Shown in pieces: positions 1-6,267 of a stretch of 7,167 nucleotides of DNA (position 1 is the stretch's first letter; every line of letters starts with the position of its first letter). The stretch comes from Bifidobacterium breve (GTDB lineage: Bacteria > Actinomycetota > Actinomycetes > S36-B12). The notes under the pieces are model-generated. The model saw only the letters and a list, made by a program, of their open reading frames with translations, searched no databases and had not been told where the DNA came from. Where the stretch lies: positions 1-7,167 of the forward strand of contig CALPZT020000077.1 of the NCBI GenBank assembly GCA_943328365.2. The letters run 5' to 3'. The translations under genes were made by a program, and so were the position numbers.

Positions 1-813
1 GCGCGCAGAGACGTACCACCCAGACATGAGGAGAAGATCCGAGACGAGCGACTCCTCGGCTGCTGTCGGCGTGTGAAGCCGGGCGGTGAGCCAAAAGGAG
101 GCGGGCTCGTTGGGGGCCAGAGTGAGTGGCCGGGTGACGACGACATCCTCGCCCTCGAACACTTCAATCGGCACCTGACGCACCTCCCCCCAGTCGCTCG
201 GCACCGCGGCTGAGTCTCCGAGAATCGTGCTCCCCTCCGGCCCCGTCAGGGCGAGTGGTCCGGGGAAGGATGCCGCGATCGAGTCGAAGGCCCGGTCAAG
301 GGTCATGCCGGTGCCAGCAGCATCGAGACGCTCAAGGAGGGTGAGCAGCAGGTCGCTTCGGGCAACGCTGGGTTGCTTGACGACACCCCGCAGCCCTTCG
401 GCGAGTCGGAGAACCTCGGCCTCAGGTTCGAGGATCAAGGGAATGTGCAGCTTGTCTGCCAGCTTCAACGCTGAGACCGGCACGATCGTTCGCTGGGCGC
501 ACAGGACCACGGCACTCGCGGCTCGCTCGCTTGCGACCCGAATCGCTACGTCGATCTGATAGTTGTCGGAAATGAGCGACCGCCCGTCGAAGACTACGAG
601 CGACCCTGCGGCGATGCGGTCGCCTTTCACCCTCGCTTCGAGGCCAAGTGCGATGACGTCAATGACTCGTCCATCCAGGCCTGAATCTCCAGCCAGGAGA
701 ACCGCCGAACTGCTCCAGGGGGATGCGCCAAGGACCTGCCGCACCGTGACGGCGGCGAGATCGGCATTCCTGCGCGATGAGCTGAGCCTGGAATCCCCAG
801 TGCTCATGCTCAT
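1..813 (-). CDS. PucR family transcriptional regulator, 3'-truncated by the window edge
   Basis: The 271 visible codons begin MSMSTGDSRL. Residues about 22-146 fit the N-terminal PucR (purine catabolism regulatory) sensor domain: TVRQVLG, then VLLAGDSGLDGRVIDV, then a run resembling the domain's usual 'pgelvl' segment (IAAGSLVVFDG). Residues about 150-271 look like the start of the middle region found in such regulators. The family's GGDEF-like segment and C-terminal helix-turn-helix (PucR/CdaR type) would lie to the left of position 1 and are not seen. The start is constrained: an in-frame TGA sits at 826-828, so translation begins at ATG 813 or at the second ATG at 807. No good Shine-Dalgarno sequence precedes either, so coupling to the M19 gene 4 bp upstream is likely. 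Known family members activate catabolic genes for purines, amino acids or related nitrogen compounds. Its position at the end of the operon suggests that it controls this cluster (inference). The family call is fairly secure; the ligand is unknown. Confidence 0.85.
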   Translation of the reverse strand, partial: MSMSTGDSRLSSSRRNADLAAVTVRQVLGASPWSSSAVLLAGDSGLDGRVIDVIALGLEARVKGDRIAAGSLVVFDGRSLISDNYQIDVAIRVASERAASAVVLCAQRTIVPVSALKLADKLHIPLILEPEAEVLRLAEGLRGVVKQPSVARSDLLLTLLERLDAAGTGMTLDRAFDSIAASFPGPLALTGPEGSTILGDSAAVPSDWGEVRQVPIEVFEGEDVVVTRPLTLAPNEPASFWLTARLHTPTAAEESLVSDLLLMSGWYVSAR

Positions 814-817
814 TGAG

Positions 818-1828
818 TCATGATGTCACTGACGGGAGCAGTTCCGCGAGGCGCCGCCGAAGGGTGCCCGAGCTCACCCAGGCTGCGTCCACGTCCCCGA
901 GGGCGTCCACGAGCATCCGACCTAGGCCTGCGAGGTCACTTGGCCGCTGAACATCGTCGAGCATCGGGATCAACGAGATATCGATGAGCGCCCCACCGAG
1001 GATCGGATCGACGATCGGCATGAGATCGGCCATGAAGTCCGGTCCGAGCCCGACCCGGTCGGGGCCGAGGATGCCGATGGCGTGCCGCACGTGCGCGATG
1101 AGATCAGCGGCGGTCGCTGAATCAGCGAGAAACGGGGCAAAGGCATTGATCGCGACAAAGCCGCCGTGCTCGCCGATCGCGACGATCTGGGCATCGGTGA
1201 GGTTGCGCGGATGATCCTGAAGCGCCCGACAGGAGGAATGGCTGGCGATCAACGGAGCCTTGGTGATGGAATCCACGTGCCAGAACCCGTTCTCCGAGAG
1301 GTGGCTGACGTCGAGGACGATCCCAAGCCTGGCCATCTCGTGCACCGCGTCGATGCCAAGACCCGTGAGCTTGCCCCCCGTGTCGCGCTCCCCGACCCCA
1401 TCGGCGAGCATCGTCCGGCGATTCCAGGTGAGCGACACCATCCGCACACCCGCCTGAAACATCGTCCGGATAAGCGCAAGGTCGCTTCCGAACGACTCGC
1501 CGCCCTCGAGGGCAAGGACGAGCGCGATGCGCCCGCTGCTGATCGCCCGTTCGATGTCATCGCCGGTGAGGCAGATGGCGACATCGGCAGGGTGCTGCCG
1601 GGCGATCTGCCACGCCTCGTCGAGGAGGAGGAGGGTCCGACGGAGTGCGCCTTCGCCGACGTACTGCTCCTCCACGAACACTGGGAGCACCTGAAGTACG
1701 ACGCCACCCTCACGGAGTTGTGGAAGCCAGAAATCCCCGAAGGGATCGGAGTGTCCCCGCTCGCGACGGTGCAGGCACGGGATGAGGAGGTCGTTATGGC
1801 AATCGGCCATCGCGAGTTGCTCGTTCAC
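818..1828 (-). CDS. Membrane dipeptidase-family metallopeptidase (peptidase M19)
   Basis: This 336-residue protein carries the full M19 pattern. DCHND near the N-terminus gives H11 and D13. LALEGGE gives the bridging E108. LDVSHLS gives H176 and ASHSSCRAL gives H197; their 21-residue spacing matches the two zinc histidines of human renal dipeptidase. PRNLTD (R208) and LGPDF (D264) also fit. M19 enzymes are binuclear zinc hydrolases that cut dipeptides, often with a D residue at the C-terminal side, and some cut N-acyl-D-amino acids. No signal peptide or membrane anchor is visible, so it should act in the cytoplasm. The start is GTG at 1828, supported by GGGTGGAG five bases upstream and a GTGA overlap with the preceding stop; ATG at 1810 (residue 7) would still keep the metal motif. 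In this operon it probably cleaves a linear amide made by ring opening upstream (inference). One difference: bacterial members often read GSDFDG where this reads GPDFMA. The exact substrate cannot be read from sequence. Confidence 0.93.
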   Translation of the reverse strand: MNEQLAMADCHNDLLIPCLHRRERGHSDPFGDFWLPQLREGGVVLQVLPVFVEEQYVGEGALRRTLLLLDEAWQIARQHPADVAICLTGDDIERAISSGRIALVLALEGGESFGSDLALIRTMFQAGVRMVSLTWNRRTMLADGVGERDTGGKLTGLGIDAVHEMARLGIVLDVSHLSENGFWHVDSITKAPLIASHSSCRALQDHPRNLTDAQIVAIGEHGGFVAINAFAPFLADSATAADLIAHVRHAIGILGPDRVGLGPDFMADLMPIVDPILGGALIDISLIPMLDDVQRPSDLAGLGRMLVDALGDVDAAWVSSGTLRRRLAELLPSVTS

Positions 1829-2226
1829 GCCGGCTCCACCCGAGTTCGGGCCAGGTCGAGCGCTCGGGCCAACTCATCACCGGGAGCGCACAGGTGCGCC
1901 TCGCAAATTCGGCCGTCCGCAACCGTGATGAACGAAGCACCCTCGACGTCGAGCACGACGGGTGGATCTTCTGCCGAATGTGCGCTCATCCGCCAGCGAA
2001 TCGCGGCCTGATCTCCATCAGCCACGATCTGCAGCACCTCACGCCGATAGTCGGGGAATAGGGCCACGAGCACCGTCATCGCCCGGCGATCATCCTCGGC
2101 GCTCGACACCTCGCGCACGCCGTTGACCGCCACTCGGATATCCGGCGCCAGCAAAGCTGTCGTGGCATCCCAGTCGTGCGCGTTCTCCGCGCGGTTGTAC
2201 GCGAGGTACACGTCTGCGGCGCTCAT
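1825..2226 (-). CDS. NTF2/SnoaL-like small protein
   Basis: This 133-residue protein has the size and pattern of the nuclear transport factor 2 / SnoaL-like cone-fold superfamily. An N-terminal helix (VYLAYNRAENAHDWDATTAL) leads to 'LLAPDIRVAVNG'. A helix near LVALFPDYRREVLQIV follows, then strands with DGDQAAIRWRMSAHSA and VEGASFITVADGRICEAH. The superfamily includes ketosteroid isomerase, polyketide cyclases, dehydratases and many catalytically silent proteins, so fold does not give function. It starts at ATG 2226, two bases after the HyuA stop, with GGGG overlapping that stop as a weak ribosome binding site, and its stop overlaps the M19 start by GTGA. Such tight coupling suggests a role in the same pathway. 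An isomerase, racemase or dehydratase acting on a ring intermediate is possible but is inference only. No signal peptide or membrane segment is seen. Confidence 0.8.
   Translation of the reverse strand: MSAADVYLAYNRAENAHDWDATTALLAPDIRVAVNGVREVSSAEDDRRAMTVLVALFPDYRREVLQIVADGDQAAIRWRMSAHSAEDPPVVLDVEGASFITVADGRICEAHLCAPGDELARALDLARTRVEPA
1834..1841 (-). promoter_or_regulatory. Ribosome binding site of the M19 dipeptidase gene
   Basis: On the minus strand this reads GGGTGGAG, five bases before the GTG at 1828. It lies within the last codons of the NTF2-like gene. It decides in favour of the GTG start over the internal ATG at 1810. Confidence 0.7.
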
Positions 2227-2228
2227 CC

Positions 2229-3785
2229 CTACCCCTTCAGCGGCCCGGCGGCCTTGACCTGCACCCGGCAGCCCTGCCCCGGCAGGTAGGACATCGGCAC
2301 CTCCGCCACCGAGGTGATGCGCACTGCCTCAGGATCGGCACCTGCGCGCACTGCGGCATCAACCGCCATCTGCTTGGCCTCCTCGAGGCAGGCGTCACGC
2401 CCGAGTGCCTCGTAGCGGTACACCCGGTCGACTGCTCCGGAGGCCTCAGCAATTGCCGCCCCGAAGGCATTGGCCACCGCATAGTGGGCCGGACGGATCA
2501 CTTCGGCCACGCCGTTCACGTGTTCGGGGACAAGGTGCGAGCCTCCGCCGACGGCGATGAGCGGCATCGACGCGCGACTGGCCTTCATCCGATCGCACAG
2601 CACGGTGATCTGCTCGTCAACCCAGGCCAGGGCGCCGGTGACCGTGGCATCGCTGATTCCGGCGGCCAGGGATGCATCACCGAATCCGGTCAGTCGGCCC
2701 GAGCGGACGGCGATGTCAGACAGGGTGAGCGTGCGGCCACCGCTCACGAGTGCCTCCGTGACCACGAGGTAGCCGACCGAGTCAGGCCCCACGATGACGG
2801 TCGACCCGGATTCGGTGACGACGGTGCCCCCGCCGAGCCCGATTGAGATGAGGTCAGGCATCCGGAAGTTCGTGCGCACGCCACCCACCTCGACGGCAGC
2901 GGCGGATTCACGCGGGAACCCGTCGACGAGGATTCCGACATCTGCCGAGGTGCCACCGACGTCGATGACGAGGGCGTTCGACAGTCCTGCGAGCGCACAC
3001 GCACCACGCATTGAGTTGGTGGGCCCTGAGCCAACGGTGAGGATCGGCAGTCGGACAGCCTCCTCGGCTGTCATGAGGGTCCCATCGTTCTGGGTGAGGT
3101 AGGACTCCACATCGAGCCCGTGACTCGTGAGGGCCGTCTGGAAGCCATCGACCACCCGGCGCGCGACTCCGAAGAGCGACGCATTGAGGATCGTTGCGTT
3201 CTCACGCTCGAGCAGCCCGAGTGAGCCCACCTGATGCGACATGGAGACGGCAATCTGCCCACCGGTCACCTCGTTGATGATCGCCGCAGCCCGGAGCTCA
3301 TGATCCGTCGTGGCGGGAGCGAACGCCGATGAAAGTGCGATTGCTCGCACGACACCCATGCAGTCCCGGGCGAACGCGCGCACGCCATCTTCGTCGAGGG
3401 GGCTGATCTCCTCCCCGTCGTACTCGAAGCCGCCGCGAAGGATCGCCGCCCTGCCGATGACAGTGTCGTGGAGATCCTTCGGCCAGGCCATGCCCGGACG
3501 AATCGCCAGTGACGCCGGTGCAGCCAGGCGCAGGATGCCGATCGGGTCAAGATCCCGGCGTCGAATGATGGCGTTGGCCGGGTGCGTCGTACCGAGCATC
3601 GCCTGGGTGATGTGGGCGCGATCGACGTCAGCGATGACCTCCTCGAGGGCAATGCGAATGCCGTCGCTCGGATCCGGTGTCGTTGCGGTCTTGGTGCTGG
3701 ACAGGACGTTGCCGCCATCGTCGACGACGACTGCGTCGGTGTTCGTTCCGCCCACGTCGATGCCAATGCGAAGTCGCGTGCTCAT
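2229..3785 (-). CDS. Short-form hydantoinase A / oxoprolinase-family ATPase
   Basis: This 518-residue protein belongs to the HyuA / 5-oxoprolinase N-terminal family, an ASKHA (actin/hexokinase-like) ATPase group that uses ATP to open cyclic amides such as hydantoins and 5-oxoproline. Visible motifs in order: phosphate-1 GIDVGGTNTD (residues 8-17), LGTTHPANAIIRR (64-76, the family's GTT..tNA signature), VGSGPTNSMRGA (251-262), phosphate-2 VIDVGGTSADVGI (273-285), ISIGLGGGT (314-321, the glycine-rich loop) and AVGGGSHLVPE (411-421, adenosine side). Classical HyuA proteins are usually longer (around 650-700 residues) and paired with HyuB. This one is compact, lacks much of that C-terminal part and sits next to DUF917, a pairing I recall as common. 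The start is ATG 3785, not the longer in-frame ATG at 3872: GGGAGGAG lies seven bases upstream, and the MSTRLRIG leader places the phosphate loop where the family has it. It overlaps the DUF917 stop by ATGA, which implies coupled translation and a shared complex or step. The actual ring substrate is unknown. Confidence 0.93.
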   Translation of the reverse strand: MSTRLRIGIDVGGTNTDAVVVDDGGNVLSSTKTATTPDPSDGIRIALEEVIADVDRAHITQAMLGTTHPANAIIRRRDLDPIGILRLAAPASLAIRPGMAWPKDLHDTVIGRAAILRGGFEYDGEEISPLDEDGVRAFARDCMGVVRAIALSSAFAPATTDHELRAAAIINEVTGGQIAVSMSHQVGSLGLLERENATILNASLFGVARRVVDGFQTALTSHGLDVESYLTQNDGTLMTAEEAVRLPILTVGSGPTNSMRGACALAGLSNALVIDVGGTSADVGILVDGFPRESAAAVEVGGVRTNFRMPDLISIGLGGGTVVTESGSTVIVGPDSVGYLVVTEALVSGGRTLTLSDIAVRSGRLTGFGDASLAAGISDATVTGALAWVDEQITVLCDRMKASRASMPLIAVGGGSHLVPEHVNGVAEVIRPAHYAVANAFGAAIAEASGAVDRVYRYEALGRDACLEEAKQMAVDAAVRAGADPEAVRITSVAEVPMSYLPGQGCRVQVKAAGPLKG

Positions 3786-4858
3786 GCGGTCACTCCTCCC
3801 ATGGACACGAAGTCCACGTCGTAGCCAAATGCCTTGGGGCCGACAAGTTCCAACATGCCCGGCTGATGCCACTCCGGGGCGCAGGGCAACCCGATGACGT
3901 TGATGCGCTGGCCGTAGGCGAGGGTCTCGGTCGTGATCGGATCAGCGGTCTCGTAGTCGAGGAAGCAGATGAGATCCGGGGTCGTGATCACCGGCTTGCC
4001 ATCCTCGAAGGCGATAAGGAACTCGTTTTGGATCTCCACTCGCATGATGCGGTCTGATTCGGCGAGGTCTTCGAGCACCACCGTGCCGCGCGCGAACCCG
4101 GCCGTCGTCCGCCGGTCGACGTCGATCACCTTTCCGGAGAAGTACTTGCGGCCGCCGGAGAATCGCAGGAACTCTTCGAAGGCGCCCTCCTCGCCCCGCT
4201 TGACGGCATTGAGCCGCTTGCCCAAGTCGACGCAGTAGCTCATCGATCCCTGAATCCCGTGGTCGCTCACCTGCTTGACCGTCATCGGGTAGCAGGAAAT
4301 CCCGTTCGCCATGCCCAGTTGCATGACCGACGCGCGGGCCAGCTTTTCCGCAACCTGATTGTTGATCGTCTGGAAGACGACCACGTTGCCCTTCTCGTCG
4401 GCCACGCTCATCGGGGCTGCGGGAATTCCGGCCAGGGTGAAGACGGTCATCTCGATCTGCGGGAACGCGCGGCGCATCGAATCGGCATCGATGACAGGAA
4501 GGCCCATCTCGGCCGCGGTTGCGAGCGGGATGAGGGTGTTCATGCCACCGACCTCGATCGGCATGAGCGCGACCGGCTCCTTGCCCAGGTGAGCGGCGAG
4601 GGCTTTCACGCACGCGACGAACTCGGTGCCGGCCGGCGGCTTCTCGATGATGACGGTGGGTGCTCCGATGACCGCGGTCGTGAGCACGAGGCCATCGGGG
4701 TCAAGCTCGCTCGGGTCAACGATCTTGATGGCCCCGAAGCGCTCCATCGCCTGCCTCACCATGAGCCGGGCGATATACGGATCTCCGCCGCCGCCAGTGC
4801 CGAGGAGGGTGGCCCCGATGACCATGTCATCGAGGTCGTCCAACGTGAGTTCGCGCAT
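3782..4858 (-). CDS. DUF917 family protein (S-methyl thiohydantoin desulfurase-like domain)
   Basis: With the start at ATG 4858 the protein has 358 residues, the usual DUF917 size of about 360. Characteristic stretches are a glycine-rich N-terminal segment LLGTGGGGDPY (18-28), MPIEVGGMNT (99-108), then GLPVIDADSMRRAFPQIEMT (119-138, typical of the family) and a C-terminal half with GTVVLEDL and LICFLDYET. As I recall, Pfam now names this domain after S-methyl thiohydantoin desulfurase, which links it to (thio)hydantoin ring chemistry; I cannot verify this here and it need not hold for this member. The ATG at 4858 is preferred over an in-frame GTG at 4924 because AGGTGGAG lies just before it and the family consensus begins at this point. 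No signal peptide or membrane segment is visible, so a cytoplasmic enzyme or subunit is expected. It overlaps the hydantoinase A gene by 4 bp (ATGA), so the two are very likely made together and act together. Its 5' leader is the only sizeable gap in the operon. Confidence 0.92.
   Translation of the reverse strand: MRELTLDDLDDMVIGATLLGTGGGGDPYIARLMVRQAMERFGAIKIVDPSELDPDGLVLTTAVIGAPTVIIEKPPAGTEFVACVKALAAHLGKEPVALMPIEVGGMNTLIPLATAAEMGLPVIDADSMRRAFPQIEMTVFTLAGIPAAPMSVADEKGNVVVFQTINNQVAEKLARASVMQLGMANGISCYPMTVKQVSDHGIQGSMSYCVDLGKRLNAVKRGEEGAFEEFLRFSGGRKYFSGKVIDVDRRTTAGFARGTVVLEDLAESDRIMRVEIQNEFLIAFEDGKPVITTPDLICFLDYETADPITTETLAYGQRINVIGLPCAPEWHQPGMLELVGPKAFGYDVDFVSMGGVTA
3793..3800 (-). promoter_or_regulatory. 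Ribosome binding site of the hydantoinase A gene
   Basis: The minus strand reads GGGAGGAG, seven bases before the ATG at 3785, inside the last codons of the DUF917 gene. It is a near-perfect Shine-Dalgarno and rules against the upstream ATG at 3872, which would overlap the DUF917 gene by about 90 bp. Confidence 0.8.
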
Positions 4859-4861
4859 AGT

Positions 4862-4869
4862 CTCCACCT
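4862..4869 (-). promoter_or_regulatory. Ribosome binding site of the DUF917 gene
   Basis: The minus strand reads AGGTGGAG, three bases before the ATG at 4858 (AGGTGG core five bases away). It fixes the start of the 358-residue product. The same bases form the 3' arm of the leader helix described for 4862-4985. Confidence 0.7.
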
Positions 4870-4874
4870 GAGTC

Positions 4875-4911
4875 AGTTCGAGGGACGTACTCAATACCGA
4901 GCGTTCGAACT
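4875..4911. repeat. 7-bp inverted repeat AGTTCGA / TCGAACT
   Basis: The arms lie at 4875-4881 and 4905-4911, perfectly complementary, with centres 30 bp apart. The right arm is part of an 8-bp perfect palindrome GTTCGAAC at 4903-4910. In RNA it would make a 7-pair hairpin with a 23-base loop, directly next to the ribosome binding site arm. In DNA it could be a regulator site with half-sites about three helical turns apart. The sequence does not separate these readings. Confidence 0.4.
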
Positions 4912-4934
4912 CTAAGAGGTGCACCCCACACTCG

Positions 4935-4955
4935 CCATGTGCAAACCGCTCATGG
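4935..4955. repeat. Short hairpin CCATG-x-GC / GC-x-CATGG
   Basis: The arms 4935-4942 and 4948-4955 pair at 7 of 8 positions (five pairs, one T/T or A/A mismatch, two pairs) around a 5-base loop. It lies mid-leader between the FAD oxidoreductase and DUF917 genes. There is no T-run after it on the transcribed strand, so it is not an intrinsic terminator. It fits as one arm of the proposed leader junction. Confidence 0.35.
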
Positions 4956-4983
4956 AAGTTGAATCAGGTGGGCAGATCGCCAC

Positions 4984-6267
4984 CTAATTTGCCACTTCAT
5001 TTGCGGGGGGCCGCGCTGCGTGACCCCACTCGAATCGCTCGACGGCGAAAGGCGCCAATTCGGGCGGCTGCCGGTCTTCGACGAGGTCAGCGACGAGCTG
5101 TCCGGTGCGTGGGGCCAGCGTCACGCCGAGCATGGCATGGCCGGTGGCGACGATCACCCCGGGCGCTCGGCGCATGCGCCCGATGACCGGCAGGCCATCG
5201 GGGGTCATGGGCCGCAGCCCTGCCCAGGGTGCTCGATCGGTGTCGATCCCGCCCTCGAAGTACGGCCGTGAAGAGGTGATGATGCCGGCGGCACGACGGA
5301 GGTCGACGCGATCGGGGTCTCCACCGAACTCCATCGTCCCCGCAAGGCGCATGCCATCGTTCAGGGGCGTGACCGCCACCTTCGCCTCGGCGAGGTACAC
5401 CGCGCGCCGCAGCGGCACGGGTGGAGTCGCGAGGTCATAGCCGTATCCCTTGCCGAACCGCAGCGGCAGCCGCTGCCCAGCCGACGCCACGATCCTCGCG
5501 CTACCGACGCCGGCGGCAACCACGACCTGCAGCGCCGACATTGACCCATGGCTTGAGGACAGGGTGATCCCGTCCGACGCGACACTGAGGCCCGTGACGG
5601 ACGTTCCTTCGAGCACCGGCACGCCCAGCTCGGTGATGGCGCTTCGAAGCCCATCGACGTAGCTATCCGGGTTGAGGTGCATCTGGTCGGGGCAGAGGAT
5701 CCCCGCGACCACGCTGTCGGCGAGCCCCGGCTCCGCCTCGCGAACCCCTGCCGCGTCGAGGAGCTCCGGGGTTGACAGGCCCGCGACCCTGGCTGCGTCC
5801 AGATACTCCTTGACGTGGGCCTCGAATTCACCGTGCGACGTGAAAGCGAGGAGCACCCCATCGCGATGCATCTCGAAGTCGACGCCACGCCCGGCGTAGG
5901 CATCGAAGAGGTCGAGTGTGCCCTCGGCGAGCGCCCCCACGGCTGCGAGGCCGTGCTCGAATCTGCGCGGTGATGACGCGCGCAGCATGCCGATCATGAA
6001 GGCGATGTGCCGAGGGTCGAGATCGGGGGCCACGCGCAATGGCGAGGTCGGATCGAACATCCAGCGCGCAGCCTTGCCTACGACACCGGGGGCCGGCACC
6101 GGCGCGGCCATGATCGGCACGACCCAGCCCGCGTTGCGGCGGGCGGCGCCGGAGCCGACCGTCACGGCCTCAACAACCGCAACGTCGATACCGCGGGTCG
6201 CGAGTTCGAATGCGATGCTCAACCCGACAGGGCCAGTGCCGATCACCACCACCGCATGGTCAGCCAT
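4984..6267 (-). CDS. DadA-like FAD-dependent amino acid oxidoreductase
   Basis: This 427-residue protein is a member of the DAO family (D-amino acid dehydrogenase / glycine oxidase type). The N-terminus has the FAD-binding Rossmann loop VVVIGTGPVGLSIAFELATR (6-25), ending at VVE (31-33), which binds the ribose. GSGAARRNAGWVVP (38-51) matches the family's flavin-contacting segment. LNPDSYVDGLRSA (198-210) fits the middle DAO motif. VTPLNDGMRLAGTMEFGG (299-316) and WAGLRPMTPDGLPVIGR (348-364) with ATGHAMLGVTLAPRTG (374-389) are typical of DadA. The expected reaction is oxidation of an amino acid (often D) or secondary amine to the imino acid, with electrons going to the respiratory chain or oxygen. 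The start is ATG 6267, with GGGTGAG seven bases upstream; the longer frame to 6477 adds 70 residues that do not look like family sequence. It overlaps the upstream dehydrogenase by 8 bp. The substrate is not decided by sequence; D-amino acid, imino acid or N-alkyl amino acid are all possible. Confidence 0.92.
   Translation of the reverse strand: MADHAVVVIGTGPVGLSIAFELATRGIDVAVVEAVTVGSGAARRNAGWVVPIMAAPVPAPGVVGKAARWMFDPTSPLRVAPDLDPRHIAFMIGMLRASSPRRFEHGLAAVGALAEGTLDLFDAYAGRGVDFEMHRDGVLLAFTSHGEFEAHVKEYLDAARVAGLSTPELLDAAGVREAEPGLADSVVAGILCPDQMHLNPDSYVDGLRSAITELGVPVLEGTSVTGLSVASDGITLSSSHGSMSALQVVVAAGVGSARIVASAGQRLPLRFGKGYGYDLATPPVPLRRAVYLAEAKVAVTPLNDGMRLAGTMEFGGDPDRVDLRRAAGIITSSRPYFEGGIDTDRAPWAGLRPMTPDGLPVIGRMRRAPGVIVATGHAMLGVTLAPRTGQLVADLVEDRQPPELAPFAVERFEWGHAARPPANEVAN

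Larger units (their letters stand above)
4862..4985 (-). promoter_or_regulatory. Candidate structured RNA leader that can hide the DUF917 ribosome binding site
   Basis: This covers the only non-coding stretch in the window (4859-4983, 125 bp). In the transcript, CCACCTGATTC (plus-strand 4961-4971) can pair with GACTCAGGTGG (4864-4874), which contains the DUF917 Shine-Dalgarno: 8 pairs, one mismatch, 2 more pairs. The same CCACCT can instead pair with AGGTGG at 4980-4985, across the upstream gene's stop codon: 6 pairs with an 8-base loop. The two pairings exclude each other, so one hides the ribosome binding site and the other frees it. Two smaller hairpins (4935-4955 and 4875-4911) lie inside the outer pair, giving a possible three-way junction. 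The pairing is seen in the sequence; the switching role is inferred. I see no convincing -35/-10 promoter and no terminator with a U-tract here. AGGTGG is a common Shine-Dalgarno-like string, so chance complementarity is possible. Confidence 0.35.

Noticed and set aside
1166..2011. Long plus-strand open frame of 281 codons opposite the dipeptidase and NTF2-like genes
   Set aside because: It is antisense to two genes with clear family motifs and shows no recognisable domain. Long antisense frames are expected in high-GC DNA.
3786..3872. Longer hydantoinase A product starting at ATG 3872
   Set aside because: The extra 29 residues are read out of the DUF917 gene and do not resemble the family; GGGAGGAG and the ATGA overlap support 3785.
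4259..4915. Plus-strand open frame of 218 codons opposite the DUF917 gene
   Set aside because: Very rich in Arg, Asp, Gly and His with no family pattern; a shadow of the real minus-strand gene.
4859..4924. Longer DUF917 product starting at GTG 4924
   Set aside because: It would add 22 residues outside the family consensus and use a poor ribosome binding site; the ATG at 4858 has AGGTGGAG just before it.
4912..4953. Possible 13-residue leader peptide (MSGLHMASVGCTS) in the leader before DUF917
   Set aside because: No ribosome binding site precedes its ATG and there is no run of regulatory codons; a short frame like this is expected by chance.
4966..4985. Hairpin AGGTGG/CCACCT at the end of the FAD oxidoreductase gene as an intrinsic terminator
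   Set aside because: Only six pairs and no T-run follows on the transcribed strand, so termination is not supported. It is kept only as one state of the proposed leader switch.
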